A stretch of DNA of 33,192 nt from Thiopontia sp964551545. GTDB taxonomy: Bacteria; Pseudomonadota; Gammaproteobacteria; GCF-002020875. Under the pieces are notes generated by a model. That model was not told where the DNA came from. It saw only the letters and a program-made list of their open reading frames with translations, and did no database searches. Made by a program: the position numbers and the translations under genes. Every line of letters begins with the position of its first letter. Position 1 is the first letter of the stretch. The stretch lies in the NCBI GenBank assembly GCA_964551545.1, contig CAZKCT010000019.1, positions 1 to 33,192 on the forward strand, written 5' to 3'. This document shows positions 15,009-21,686 of the stretch, piece by piece.

Positions 15009-15526
15009 CGCATGAATGGCATCATCAGCTTTTCGGGCTCGGTGAACTGGTTGATGTCGTAGGCCATCCGCGCCATGTTGTGATCCATGTTGTTCATTGC
15101 GCCGTTCATCTGGTTGATGTCGCTGCTCATGCCGGTAATGGCGTTGGACATGGTGCCGATATTCTCGGACATTCCATTGATCTGCCCGGACATGGCGCCG
15201 ATATTGCGGTTGAGTTGGTGCATGTCCTTGCTCATGTTGTTCATGTTGCCAGACATCGACTGCATGCCGATGCGCACCTGACGGAAATCTTCCGACATCC
15301 CTGCCTGCCCCTGTTCCATGCTCTGGGCCATCCCGCTCATGCGGCCACGCATCTCGCGCATATCTTTTGACATGCTGGAGACATCTTGTCCCATCTGGAT
15401 CACCGAGGCGGTCATCTGGTGCATGTTGTATCCCATGCTCAGCATGAATAGCGCCATTCCACCACCCGCGACGATGGCGGCCAGCAGTAGTGGCGTGTGT
15501 TTCTCTTTTGGGATCGGCTCACTCAT
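15005..15526 (-). CDS. Methionine-rich coiled-coil protein with one membrane helix (unknown function)
   Basis: No family recognised. The 173-residue protein has a short polar N-terminus, one transmembrane helix (about 13-33) and then a long helix-forming, likely periplasmic region in which Met recurs every 3-4 residues. In all there are 31 Met, about 18% of the protein, and there is no Cys. Repeating units resemble M-S-x-D/N-I/M-x-x-M. The pattern suggests a coiled coil with Met in the core positions, or a Met-rich surface. ATG at 15526 overlaps the rhodanese stop by one base (TGATG) and the stop overlaps dtd by 4 nt. Met-rich segments can bind Cu(I) or act as oxidant sinks, but nothing here proves either. 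Confidence 0.75.
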   Translation of the reverse strand: MSEPIPKEKHTPLLLAAIVAGGGMALFMLSMGYNMHQMTASVIQMGQDVSSMSKDMREMRGRMSGMAQSMEQGQAGMSEDFRQVRIGMQSMSGNMNNMSKDMHQLNRNIGAMSGQINGMSENIGTMSNAITGMSSDINQMNGAMNNMDHNMARMAYDINQFTEPEKLMMPFMR

Positions 15527-15954
15527 CAGCACTGCTCCCAAGGGAGTCCACGAAAGCGCCACCCACCCACAGTACTGCGTTGGTGATTCTCATCCAGCTC
15601 TCCCTCAAAGCCCTCATCAATATTGTAGATCTCAGTCAGCCCATCCTCGACTAGTTTGCGTCCCGCCTCTAGCGAGCGCTTGCCACTTCGGCAGATGAGA
15701 ATGATCGGTGCGCTGGAGATGGTGTCATTTTCATGAACCCCCCCTAGAATCAGCTTGCGGATCTCTACTGAGAACTGGTCGTTGATCTCCCAGCTCGGCT
15801 CATCGATCCAGGGGATATGGATGGCACCAACCGGATGACCGACAAAGAGAAACTCCATACTGGAGCGGACATCGATCAGCAGCGTACGGGGATTATCCTG
15901 TACCATCTGCCATGCTTCGGCTGGTGTAATCGAGGTGATGTCATCGTTCGTCAT
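15526..15954 (-). CDS. Cytosolic single-domain rhodanese-like sulfurtransferase
   Basis: A 142-residue rhodanese without signal or membrane helix. The active-site loop CRSGKRS starts at Cys88. LLIDVRSSMEF (25-35), NIDEGFEG and the C-terminal GGWRFRGLPW are typical of a rhodanese subgroup common in sulfur-oxidising proteobacteria. The ATG has a strong GGGGAG ribosome binding site and this start was preferred over a frame open another 82 codons into ttcA. It is divergent from the ttcA-like gene (78 bp apart), which makes it a possible sulfur donor for tRNA thiolation; this is inference. Confidence 0.9.
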   Translation of the reverse strand: MTNDDITSITPAEAWQMVQDNPRTLLIDVRSSMEFLFVGHPVGAIHIPWIDEPSWEINDQFSVEIRKLILGGVHENDTISSAPIILICRSGKRSLEAGRKLVEDGLTEIYNIDEGFEGELDENHQRSTVGGWRFRGLPWEQC

Positions 15955-16032
15955 CGTGCTCCCCCTGAAGATTGATCGACTGAAGATTCCCGACAAGGGT
16001 ATATGGTTTTTGCGTTTCATCAAAGTAGAAAA

Positions 16033-16773
16033 ATGGATAAAAATCGATTCATCACCCCACCGAAAGCCCTGTTGCGACAGGTCGGGCGCGCCATTGCCGA
16101 CTACGGCATGATCCGGGAAGGGGACCGAATTGCGCTGGGCCTCTCCGGGGGGAAGGATTCCCTCTCGCTGCTCCATGTCCTGCGCCACCTGCAGCGCCAT
16201 GCGCCGATCAACTTTGAAGTCGTTGCGGTAACGGTCGACCCACAGATGGAGACCTTCAGGCCAGAGGTGCTACGGGACTATCTGGAGCAGTTGGGAGTGA
16301 AATGGCACTTGGTCGGCCAGCCCATCATGGAGCAGGCTGAGACGCATATGAAGGGGGACTCTTTTTGCTCCTGGTGTGCCCGTATGAAGCGGGGGATTCT
16401 CTACACGACTATGCGTGAGCAAGGTTACAACGTGCTGGCGCTGGCACAACACCTTGATGACCTGGCCGAAAGCTTTCTGATGTCAGCTTTCCACGAGGGA
16501 CGGCTTAATACCATGAAGGCCCACTACACCATTGATGCAGGTGATCTGCGGGTGATCCGACCGCTCGTCTACGCAAGGGAGCGACAGCTACGCGATTTTG
16601 CGGCAGAGGCAGCACTGCCGATTGTGATTGAGAACTGTCCCGCCTGTTACACCAAACCGACCCAGCGCGCCCACATGAAAGAGCTGTTGGCGCAGGAGGA
16701 GGCGCAGACGGCACACCTTTTTAAAACGTTGCTCTCTACGATGCGGCCGTTGATGGGAGAGTCAGCGAAATAG
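16033..16773 (+). CDS. TtcA-like tRNA 2-thiolation protein (PP-loop ATPase)
   Basis: Adenylating N-type ATP pyrophosphatase related to TtcA, which makes 2-thiocytidine 32 in tRNA using an Fe-S cluster. The 246-residue protein has the PP-loop SGGKDS (38-43), FCSWCARMKRGILY with Cys112/Cys115, AQHLDDLAESF (138-148) and ENCPAC with Cys202/Cys205. E. coli TtcA is longer (311 residues) and reads GHHRDD and CNLCG at the last two sites, so this is a divergent subgroup and the exact substrate is uncertain. An ATG ten codons upstream (16003) is possible. Divergent from a rhodanese gene. TilS is excluded by the paired CxxC motifs and lack of the TilS C-terminal domains. Confidence 0.82.
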   Translation: MDKNRFITPPKALLRQVGRAIADYGMIREGDRIALGLSGGKDSLSLLHVLRHLQRHAPINFEVVAVTVDPQMETFRPEVLRDYLEQLGVKWHLVGQPIMEQAETHMKGDSFCSWCARMKRGILYTTMREQGYNVLALAQHLDDLAESFLMSAFHEGRLNTMKAHYTIDAGDLRVIRPLVYARERQLRDFAAEAALPIVIENCPACYTKPTQRAHMKELLAQEEAQTAHLFKTLLSTMRPLMGESAK

Positions 16774-16960
16774 AGAAGTTTTGCTGTTGATAGGGGGTGT
16801 TTTTTACTCAGTGGGGAGTGAAGAGTGGGAAGGCTCAGTAATAACTGAATGTATCGCTGTTCAGACAGATTTGTTGCAAGCAGCTTCAGATGACGATAGA
16901 TGGCCCCTTGCGATGCCTGGATGGCTAACAGTGATAAGGAGTGCGCAGAAACAATTAAGA

Positions 16961-16982
16961 AATATTAGTATGCTCTAATATT
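16961..16982. repeat. Perfect inverted repeat AATATTAG-N6-CTAATATT
   Basis: Eight-base arms at 16961-16968 and 16975-16982 are exact complements around TATGCT. The size and symmetry suit a dimeric repressor site rather than a terminator (AT-rich stem, no T-tract). TATGCT or TAATAT inside it could serve as a -10, but no -35 is evident. Confidence 0.45.
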
Positions 16983-16997
16983 AGCATTGATTGATAT

Positions 16998-17031
16998 GGG
17001 AGGCGATCAATATGGTTGGCCGTCGCTTCCC
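16998..17031 (+). promoter_or_regulatory. Hairpin-forming leader before the small secreted protein gene
   Basis: GGGAGGCGA (16998-17006) can pair with TCGCTTCCC (17023-17031) as a 9-bp stem with one G-U pair and a 16-nt loop. A competing pairing CCGTC (17020-17024) with GACGG (17036-17040) overlaps its right arm. The gene's ribosome binding site follows at 17064. This could be a structured 5' leader; there is no match to a riboswitch I know. Confidence 0.3.
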
Positions 17032-17077
17032 CCTTGACGGTTGGTTAAGTTTATTTTTAACGGAAAGGACTATCAAA

Positions 17078-17311
17078 ATGAAAAAAGAGATCTTCGGAAT
17101 TTTAATTGGAATCAGTACATTAAGTGTAAATGCGGCCTCATTTGACTACCTCAATGAGTTCTATTCTGGCACTGTTTATGAAAGCGCAAAATTACATCAG
17201 ATCACACTCAGTGAGGATGAGATCGCAGCTGAAAATGAGAGCAATGGTTATTTTCAGGAGTGGGATCAAGAGGTGTTAAGCCGTAATGAAGAAAATGGCT
17301 ACTGGCAGTAA
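17078..17311 (+). CDS. Small secreted protein with duplicated NE-x-NGY-x-Q motif (unknown)
   Basis: No family recognised. The 77-residue product starts MKKEIFGIL and has a clear signal peptide (Lys-Lys, hydrophobic 5-16, likely cleavage after VNA at 19). The mature peptide is about 58 residues, acidic, without Cys. It ends with two copies of one octapeptide: NESNGYFQ (53-60) and NEENGYWQ (70-77), the second forming the extreme C-terminus. The ATG has AAAGGA at 17064-17069, 8 bases upstream; frames starting further upstream lack such a site. It is followed by a possible 25-codon ORF and a terminator, so it is probably a separate small transcription unit. Confidence 0.7.
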   Translation: MKKEIFGILIGISTLSVNAASFDYLNEFYSGTVYESAKLHQITLSEDEIAAENESNGYFQEWDQEVLSRNEENGYWQ

Positions 17312-17314
17312 CCC

Positions 17315-17392
17315 ATGGCGCTCTTTGCTCCATTGTTACTCATTGCATTTTTGATGTTTGGGTTGTTGATCACTAAAGATTGCTATCAGTAG
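17315..17392 (+). CDS. Possible 25-residue hydrophobic microprotein
   Basis: An ATG three bases after the preceding stop opens a 25-codon frame: MALFAPLLLIAFLMFGLLIT then KDCYQ. The product would be one transmembrane helix with a short polar end carrying one Cys. It lies inside the same unit, before the terminator at 17406. There is no clear ribosome binding site, so expression would depend on coupling to the secreted protein gene. It could be chance. Confidence 0.3.
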   Translation: MALFAPLLLIAFLMFGLLITKDCYQ

Positions 17393-17405
17393 CTGAGACT
17401 GTAAG

Positions 17406-17438
17406 CCCTGCTCACTGGATACCGTGAGTGGGGTTTTT
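17406..17438 (+). terminator. Rho-independent terminator after the small secreted protein unit
   Basis: Arms 17406-17415 and 17424-17433 form a 10-bp stem (two G-U pairs) with an 8-base loop, followed by five T. Read on the minus strand, no T-tract follows, so it serves the plus-strand unit rather than trkH. Confidence 0.8.
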
Positions 17439-17456
17439 CTTGCCCGCTTATAAAGG

Positions 17457-18908
17457 TTACTTCTTCCAGAAAGCCGGGGTAAACAGCACCAGAATACTGA
17501 AGACCTCCAGTCTTCCAACCAGCATCGCGAAGCTGAGGATGCCTTTGGCCAGATCGCTGATGTTGCCGTAGTGGGCACCCACGTCCCCAAGACCGGGTCC
17601 CAGGTTGTTCATGCAGGCGGCCAGTGCAGAGAAGGCGGTCACCTGATCCATCCCGGTCGCCATCAGTAGTAGCAGCATGATGCTGAAGCTGGCGACATAG
17701 AGGGAGAAGAATCCCCAGACTGCTGAGATCACCCGCTCAGGCAGCGGCTTGTTGCCAATTTTGACCGAGATTTGTGCATTGGGATGAATCAGTCGGGCCA
17801 CCTCGCGCATTCCTTGACGGAATAGCATCAGGAAGCGGATCACCTTCATGCCGCCGCCTGTTGATCCTGCACAGCCACCGACAAAGCTGGTGAAGAGCAG
17901 GAGCAGCGGTAGGAAACTGGGCCAATCGAAATACTGGGCGGTGGTGAAGCCGGTGGTGGTACCGATGGAGACGGCTTGGAAGAGTCCGTATTGGATCGAT
18001 TCACCCACGGTGCCAAAGGTGCCGGAGAAGAAGAGGAAGCTGCTGGTAATCACGGCAACGGTCAGCAGAATGCCGATGTAGGTGCGGAATTCAGAGTCGA
18101 GCAGGTAGGGGCGGATGCTGAATCGACTCAGTGCCAGAAAGTGGAGCGAGAAGTTGATGCCGGAGAGGAGCATGAAGACCACTGCAATCCCCTCGATCAC
18201 GCGGCTGTCGAAGAAGCCGATGCTGGCGTCGTGGGTGGAGAAGCCGCCGATCGCCACGGTCGAGAAGCTGTGGGCGAGCGCATCAAATGGTGTCATGCCA
18301 GCCAGCCAATAGGCGAAACCGCAGGCGATGGTGAGCCCCAGATAGATGTACCAGAGCGCCTTGGCGGTCTCGGTGATGCGGGGGGTCAGCTTATTGTCCT
18401 TGATTGGGCCAGGGGTCTCTGCGCGATAGAGCTGCATGCCACCAATGCCGAGCATGGGCAGAATAGCAACGGCCAGTACGATGATTCCCATGCCGCCGAA
18501 CCACTGCAGTTGTTGGCGGTAGTAGAGGATCGACACTGGTAGTTGATCGATGCCGGTGATGACGGTAGCCCCGGTGGTGGTGAGCCCGGAGAGTGATTCA
18601 AACAGTGCATCCATCACACTCATGTGAGGCGTGGTGCCGAGTGCGAAGGGAAGGGCGCCAGAGATGCCCAGTACAGCCCAGAAAAGGACGACAACTAGAA
18701 AGCCGTCGCGGATTCGAAGTTCACGCCGAATGGTGCGAACCGGATACCAGATGATAAACCCACTGATGACAGTGATGGCCATCCCCAGTACAAAGGGGAA
18801 TGTGGTGCCGTCCTGGGCGGCAAGAGAGACCCCGATGGGTGGCACCATGGTCAGGCTGAAGATCATCAGCAGTAGACCGAGGATGCGTTGAATGACTTGA
18901 GGTTGCAT
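17457..18908 (-). CDS. trkH: Trk potassium uptake channel subunit TrkH
   Basis: Membrane pore of the Trk K+ uptake system, 483 residues with about ten transmembrane segments. All four selectivity-filter-like loops are visible: LTTTGATV (about 108-115), VAIGGFSTHD, SIGTTTGFTT and CMNNLGPGLG. CAGSTGGGMKVIR is the conserved segment after the third pore. It follows trkA by 12 bp, so the gating RCK subunit and the pore are made together. Confidence 0.96.
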   Translation of the reverse strand: MQPQVIQRILGLLLMIFSLTMVPPIGVSLAAQDGTTFPFVLGMAITVISGFIIWYPVRTIRRELRIRDGFLVVVLFWAVLGISGALPFALGTTPHMSVMDALFESLSGLTTTGATVITGIDQLPVSILYYRQQLQWFGGMGIIVLAVAILPMLGIGGMQLYRAETPGPIKDNKLTPRITETAKALWYIYLGLTIACGFAYWLAGMTPFDALAHSFSTVAIGGFSTHDASIGFFDSRVIEGIAVVFMLLSGINFSLHFLALSRFSIRPYLLDSEFRTYIGILLTVAVITSSFLFFSGTFGTVGESIQYGLFQAVSIGTTTGFTTAQYFDWPSFLPLLLLFTSFVGGCAGSTGGGMKVIRFLMLFRQGMREVARLIHPNAQISVKIGNKPLPERVISAVWGFFSLYVASFSIMLLLLMATGMDQVTAFSALAACMNNLGPGLGDVGAHYGNISDLAKGILSFAMLVGRLEVFSILVLFTPAFWKK

Positions 18909-18920
18909 CAGTCGAGGGGG

Positions 18921-20294
18921 TCAGAAAATGGAGAAGCCGCCCTTTTTGGCCTGGAACAGCTTCTCGACCTCATGGATGCGCTTCTTGTCGATCAGGAAGA
19001 GGATGATGTGGTCCTCTGGTTCAATCACTGTATCGTGGTGAGCAATCACCACCTCATCGCCACGGACAATGGCACCAATGGAGGCGCCGCGTGGAAGCTT
19101 GATCTTCTCAATGGGGAGCCCGACCACTTTCGACTCTTTGTGGGCGATCGCCTCGATCGCCTCGGCTGCACCACGACGCAGAGAGTGGGCCACAACCACA
19201 TCGCCTTCGCGCACCCGTGCCAGCAGGGAACTGATGGTGACCTGTTGCGGGGAGATGGCGATATCGATGACATCGCTCTCTACCAGGTTGGCGTAGGCGG
19301 GGCGGTTGATCAGGGTCATCACCTTGTGGGCCCCCAGTCGCTTGGCCAGCATGGAGGAGAGGATGTTGGCCTCGTCATCACTGGTGACCGCAATGAAAAC
19401 ATCGATATCCTCAATGTTCTCCTCCAGCAGTAGCTCTTTGTCGGCGGCATCGCCCAGTAGCACGATGCTCTCCTCCAGCTCTTCCGAAAGGTGTTGGGCA
19501 CTCTGTGCATTGTGGTCAATAATTTTCACTTCGCGGTCATGCTCAATGGAGCTGGCAAGACTGGTGCCGATGTTGCCGCCGCCCACCACCATGATGCGGT
19601 TGTAGGGACGGTCGCGGCGGCGCAGTTCGCTCATCACCTGGCGGATGTGCTCGCGTGCAGCAATGAAGTGAACCTCGTCGTCGACCTCAATGATGGTGTC
19701 TTTTTTCGGCAGAATGGGGCGTCCCTTGCGGAAGATGGCGACAAAGCGCATATCGACATCGGGCATATGGTCGCGAATATTCTGTAGCTCATGGCCGACC
19801 AGTGGGCCGCCATAGTAGGCGCGTACGGTCACTAGCTGCACCCGGCCATCGGCAAAGTCGAGCACCTGAAGTGAGCCGGGAAGGTCGAGTAGCTTGCGGA
19901 TGTAGTCGGTCACCACCTGTTCGGGGCTGATCAGCATGTCGACCGGGGCGCTCTCCTGCTGGAACAGCTCCTGGCGCTCCAGATACTCCGAGGCGCGAAC
20001 CCGGGCGATCTTGTTGGGGGTGTTGAAGAGGGTTGAGGCGACCTGACAGGCGACGATATTGACCTCATCACTATCAGTTACTGCCAGCAGCATCTCTGCA
20101 TTTTCAGCACCGGCCTGGGACAAAATCTTGGGGTGGGAGGCGTGGCCGACTACAGTGCGAATGTCGAGGCGATCCTGTAGGTTGTGCAGGGTCTCACTGT
20201 CGAGGTCGACCATGGTGACATCGTTGGACTCTCCGGCCAGATTCTCCGCGACGGAAGAGCCGACCTGACCTGCACCGAGAATGATGATGTTCAT
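18921..20294 (-). CDS. trkA: Trk system regulatory subunit TrkA
   Basis: Peripheral nucleotide-binding ring that gates TrkH. The 457-residue protein is an internal duplication of RCK-N plus RCK-C: the first Rossmann motif GAGQVGSS is at 7-14 and the second, VVGGGNIGTS, near 235. Each half ends with a TrkA-C lobe. It lies 6 bp after ntrX, and with rsmB and fmt upstream repeats the gammaproteobacterial fmt-rsmB-trkA order, with ntrYX inserted. Confidence 0.96.
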   Translation of the reverse strand: MNIIILGAGQVGSSVAENLAGESNDVTMVDLDSETLHNLQDRLDIRTVVGHASHPKILSQAGAENAEMLLAVTDSDEVNIVACQVASTLFNTPNKIARVRASEYLERQELFQQESAPVDMLISPEQVVTDYIRKLLDLPGSLQVLDFADGRVQLVTVRAYYGGPLVGHELQNIRDHMPDVDMRFVAIFRKGRPILPKKDTIIEVDDEVHFIAAREHIRQVMSELRRRDRPYNRIMVVGGGNIGTSLASSIEHDREVKIIDHNAQSAQHLSEELEESIVLLGDAADKELLLEENIEDIDVFIAVTSDDEANILSSMLAKRLGAHKVMTLINRPAYANLVESDVIDIAISPQQVTISSLLARVREGDVVVAHSLRRGAAEAIEAIAHKESKVVGLPIEKIKLPRGASIGAIVRGDEVVIAHHDTVIEPEDHIILFLIDKKRIHEVEKLFQAKKGGFSIF

Positions 20295-20300
20295 GGGGAG

Positions 20301-21686
20301 TTATCCGCTTGGGAGGTTCTTGGGGTCGATCCCCAGCGCCTTCATTTTACGATAGAGGTTGGTGCGCTCCACGCCTGCGCGCTCCGCGGTCTGTGACACA
20401 TTGCCGTTGGTATCGATCAAGTGGTGGAGTAGATAGTCATGTTCATAGCGCTCTCTTGCCGCTTTCAGTGGCAGGTTATAGCTGTCGCGGGCGGCGGGCG
20501 CAGTTGTGGCGCTGGTCTCTGCAGCACCCCCTTGGGCGAGCATTGGGCCGACCTCTTCCTGGGTGACCTCTTCGCTACTGCCCATGATCAGCAGTCGTTG
20601 CACCAGATTTTTCAGCTCAAGGATATTGCCGGGCCAGCTGTACTGTCGTAGTTGGTTGATGGCTGCCATCGAGAAGTTTCGATAGGGGAGGGCTAACTGG
20701 CGGTTGAAGTGGTCGACATAGTAGTGGAGCAGATCGACCACATCTTCCGGGCGCTCACGTAGCGGGATGATCTGTAGTGGGACCACATTGAGGTGGAAGT
20801 AGAGATCTTCCCGGAAGCGCCCCTGCGCCACCTCTTCGACCAGATTTTTCTGGGTGGAGGCGATGATGCGGAAGTGGGGCTCGATGGGTTCATGGCCCCC
20901 AATGCGGAGGAAGCTGCCGGCCTCCAGTGCGCCAATCAATCGAGTCTGGGTCTCCAGTGGCATATCGCCGATCTCTTCCAGAAACAGTGTTCCCTGATTG
21001 GATTGCTCCAGTCGTCCGTAGTGAATCTGGCCATCAGACTCGCTGCCGAATAGCTCCATATTGGTGTTTTCGGCGGCGATAGATCCCATTGGCACCACAA
21101 TAAAGGGGCCACTCTGCTGGGCGCTGTGATGGTGGATATAGCGGGCGAACAGCTTTTTGCCGGCACCGGCTTCGCCTGTGATGAGTACGGGGGCACCATG
21201 CTGGGCGATGCGTTCGGCATGCTCTTTGAGCTGAGAGAGCTGTGCGCTCTTGCCAGTGGGTTCGGTGATGGCGTGGCTACTCACTTGCTGCAGGGTGAGG
21301 TTCTCTTGCTTGAGGCGGGAGGCCTTCAGGGCGTTGTTGATGGTCAGCAGCAGCTTGGCCAGAGAGAGGGGTTTCTCGAGAAAATCATAGGCGCCCAGGC
21401 GGGTTGCCTCAACAGCGGTCTCGACGGTGCCATGGCCCGACATCATGATGATCGGTAGCTCCTCGGCATTCTCCTCTGAGCCCCACTCCTTGAGTAGGGT
21501 GATGCCATCGATGTCTGGCATCCAGATGTCGAGCAGAATCAGATCGGGGCGTCGGTTCTGGTGGGCGGTGCGAGCAGAGGCGCCATCCTGTGCGGTCTCC
21601 ACCTCAAACCCCTCATCCTCTAGAATCTCCTGCACGGTGGAGCGGATCTCCGGTTCATCATCCACCACCAGTACGTAGGGCCTCAT
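20301..21686 (-). CDS. ntrX: NtrX-type response regulator lacking GAFTGA
   Basis: Response regulator of the NtrYX pair, 461 residues. The receiver domain (1-120) has Asp9/Asp10, phospho-acceptor Asp53 (LLDIWMPDIDG) and Lys105. The AAA+ domain has a Walker A GEAGAGKK (171-178) and Walker B-like TLFLEEIGDM (233-242), with Glu where most have Asp. After MELFGSES (210-217) the sigma-54-contacting GAFTGA loop is missing, replaced by DGQIHYGR. The C-terminal Fis-type helix-turn-helix (about 418-455) is intact. NtrX proteins without GAFTGA are known and may act as sigma-70-type regulators. The ATG overlaps the ntrY stop by 4 nt. Confidence 0.93.
   Translation of the reverse strand: MRPYVLVVDDEPEIRSTVQEILEDEGFEVETAQDGASARTAHQNRRPDLILLDIWMPDIDGITLLKEWGSEENAEELPIIMMSGHGTVETAVEATRLGAYDFLEKPLSLAKLLLTINNALKASRLKQENLTLQQVSSHAITEPTGKSAQLSQLKEHAERIAQHGAPVLITGEAGAGKKLFARYIHHHSAQQSGPFIVVPMGSIAAENTNMELFGSESDGQIHYGRLEQSNQGTLFLEEIGDMPLETQTRLIGALEAGSFLRIGGHEPIEPHFRIIASTQKNLVEEVAQGRFREDLYFHLNVVPLQIIPLRERPEDVVDLLHYYVDHFNRQLALPYRNFSMAAINQLRQYSWPGNILELKNLVQRLLIMGSSEEVTQEEVGPMLAQGGAAETSATTAPAARDSYNLPLKAARERYEHDYLLHHLIDTNGNVSQTAERAGVERTNLYRKMKALGIDPKNLPSG

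Larger units (their letters stand above)
16774..17077. other. Intergenic interval with inverted repeats, no convincing gene
   Basis: These 304 bp hold no recognisable gene; open frames are short and lack ribosome binding sites or known motifs. Two structures stand out: a perfect 8-bp inverted repeat at 16961-16982 and a hairpin-forming segment at 16998-17031 just before the small secreted protein gene. The DNA is more AT-rich than the flanks. Confidence 0.6.

Noticed and set aside
16781..16978. 65-codon open frame after ttcA
   Set aside because: No ribosome binding site, no recognisable motif, and it crosses the inverted repeat region; it looks like chance.
16992..17011. TTGAT...ATCAA inverted halves resembling an FNR site
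   Set aside because: The halves are separated by 10 bases, not the 4 required by FNR/CRP-type dimers.
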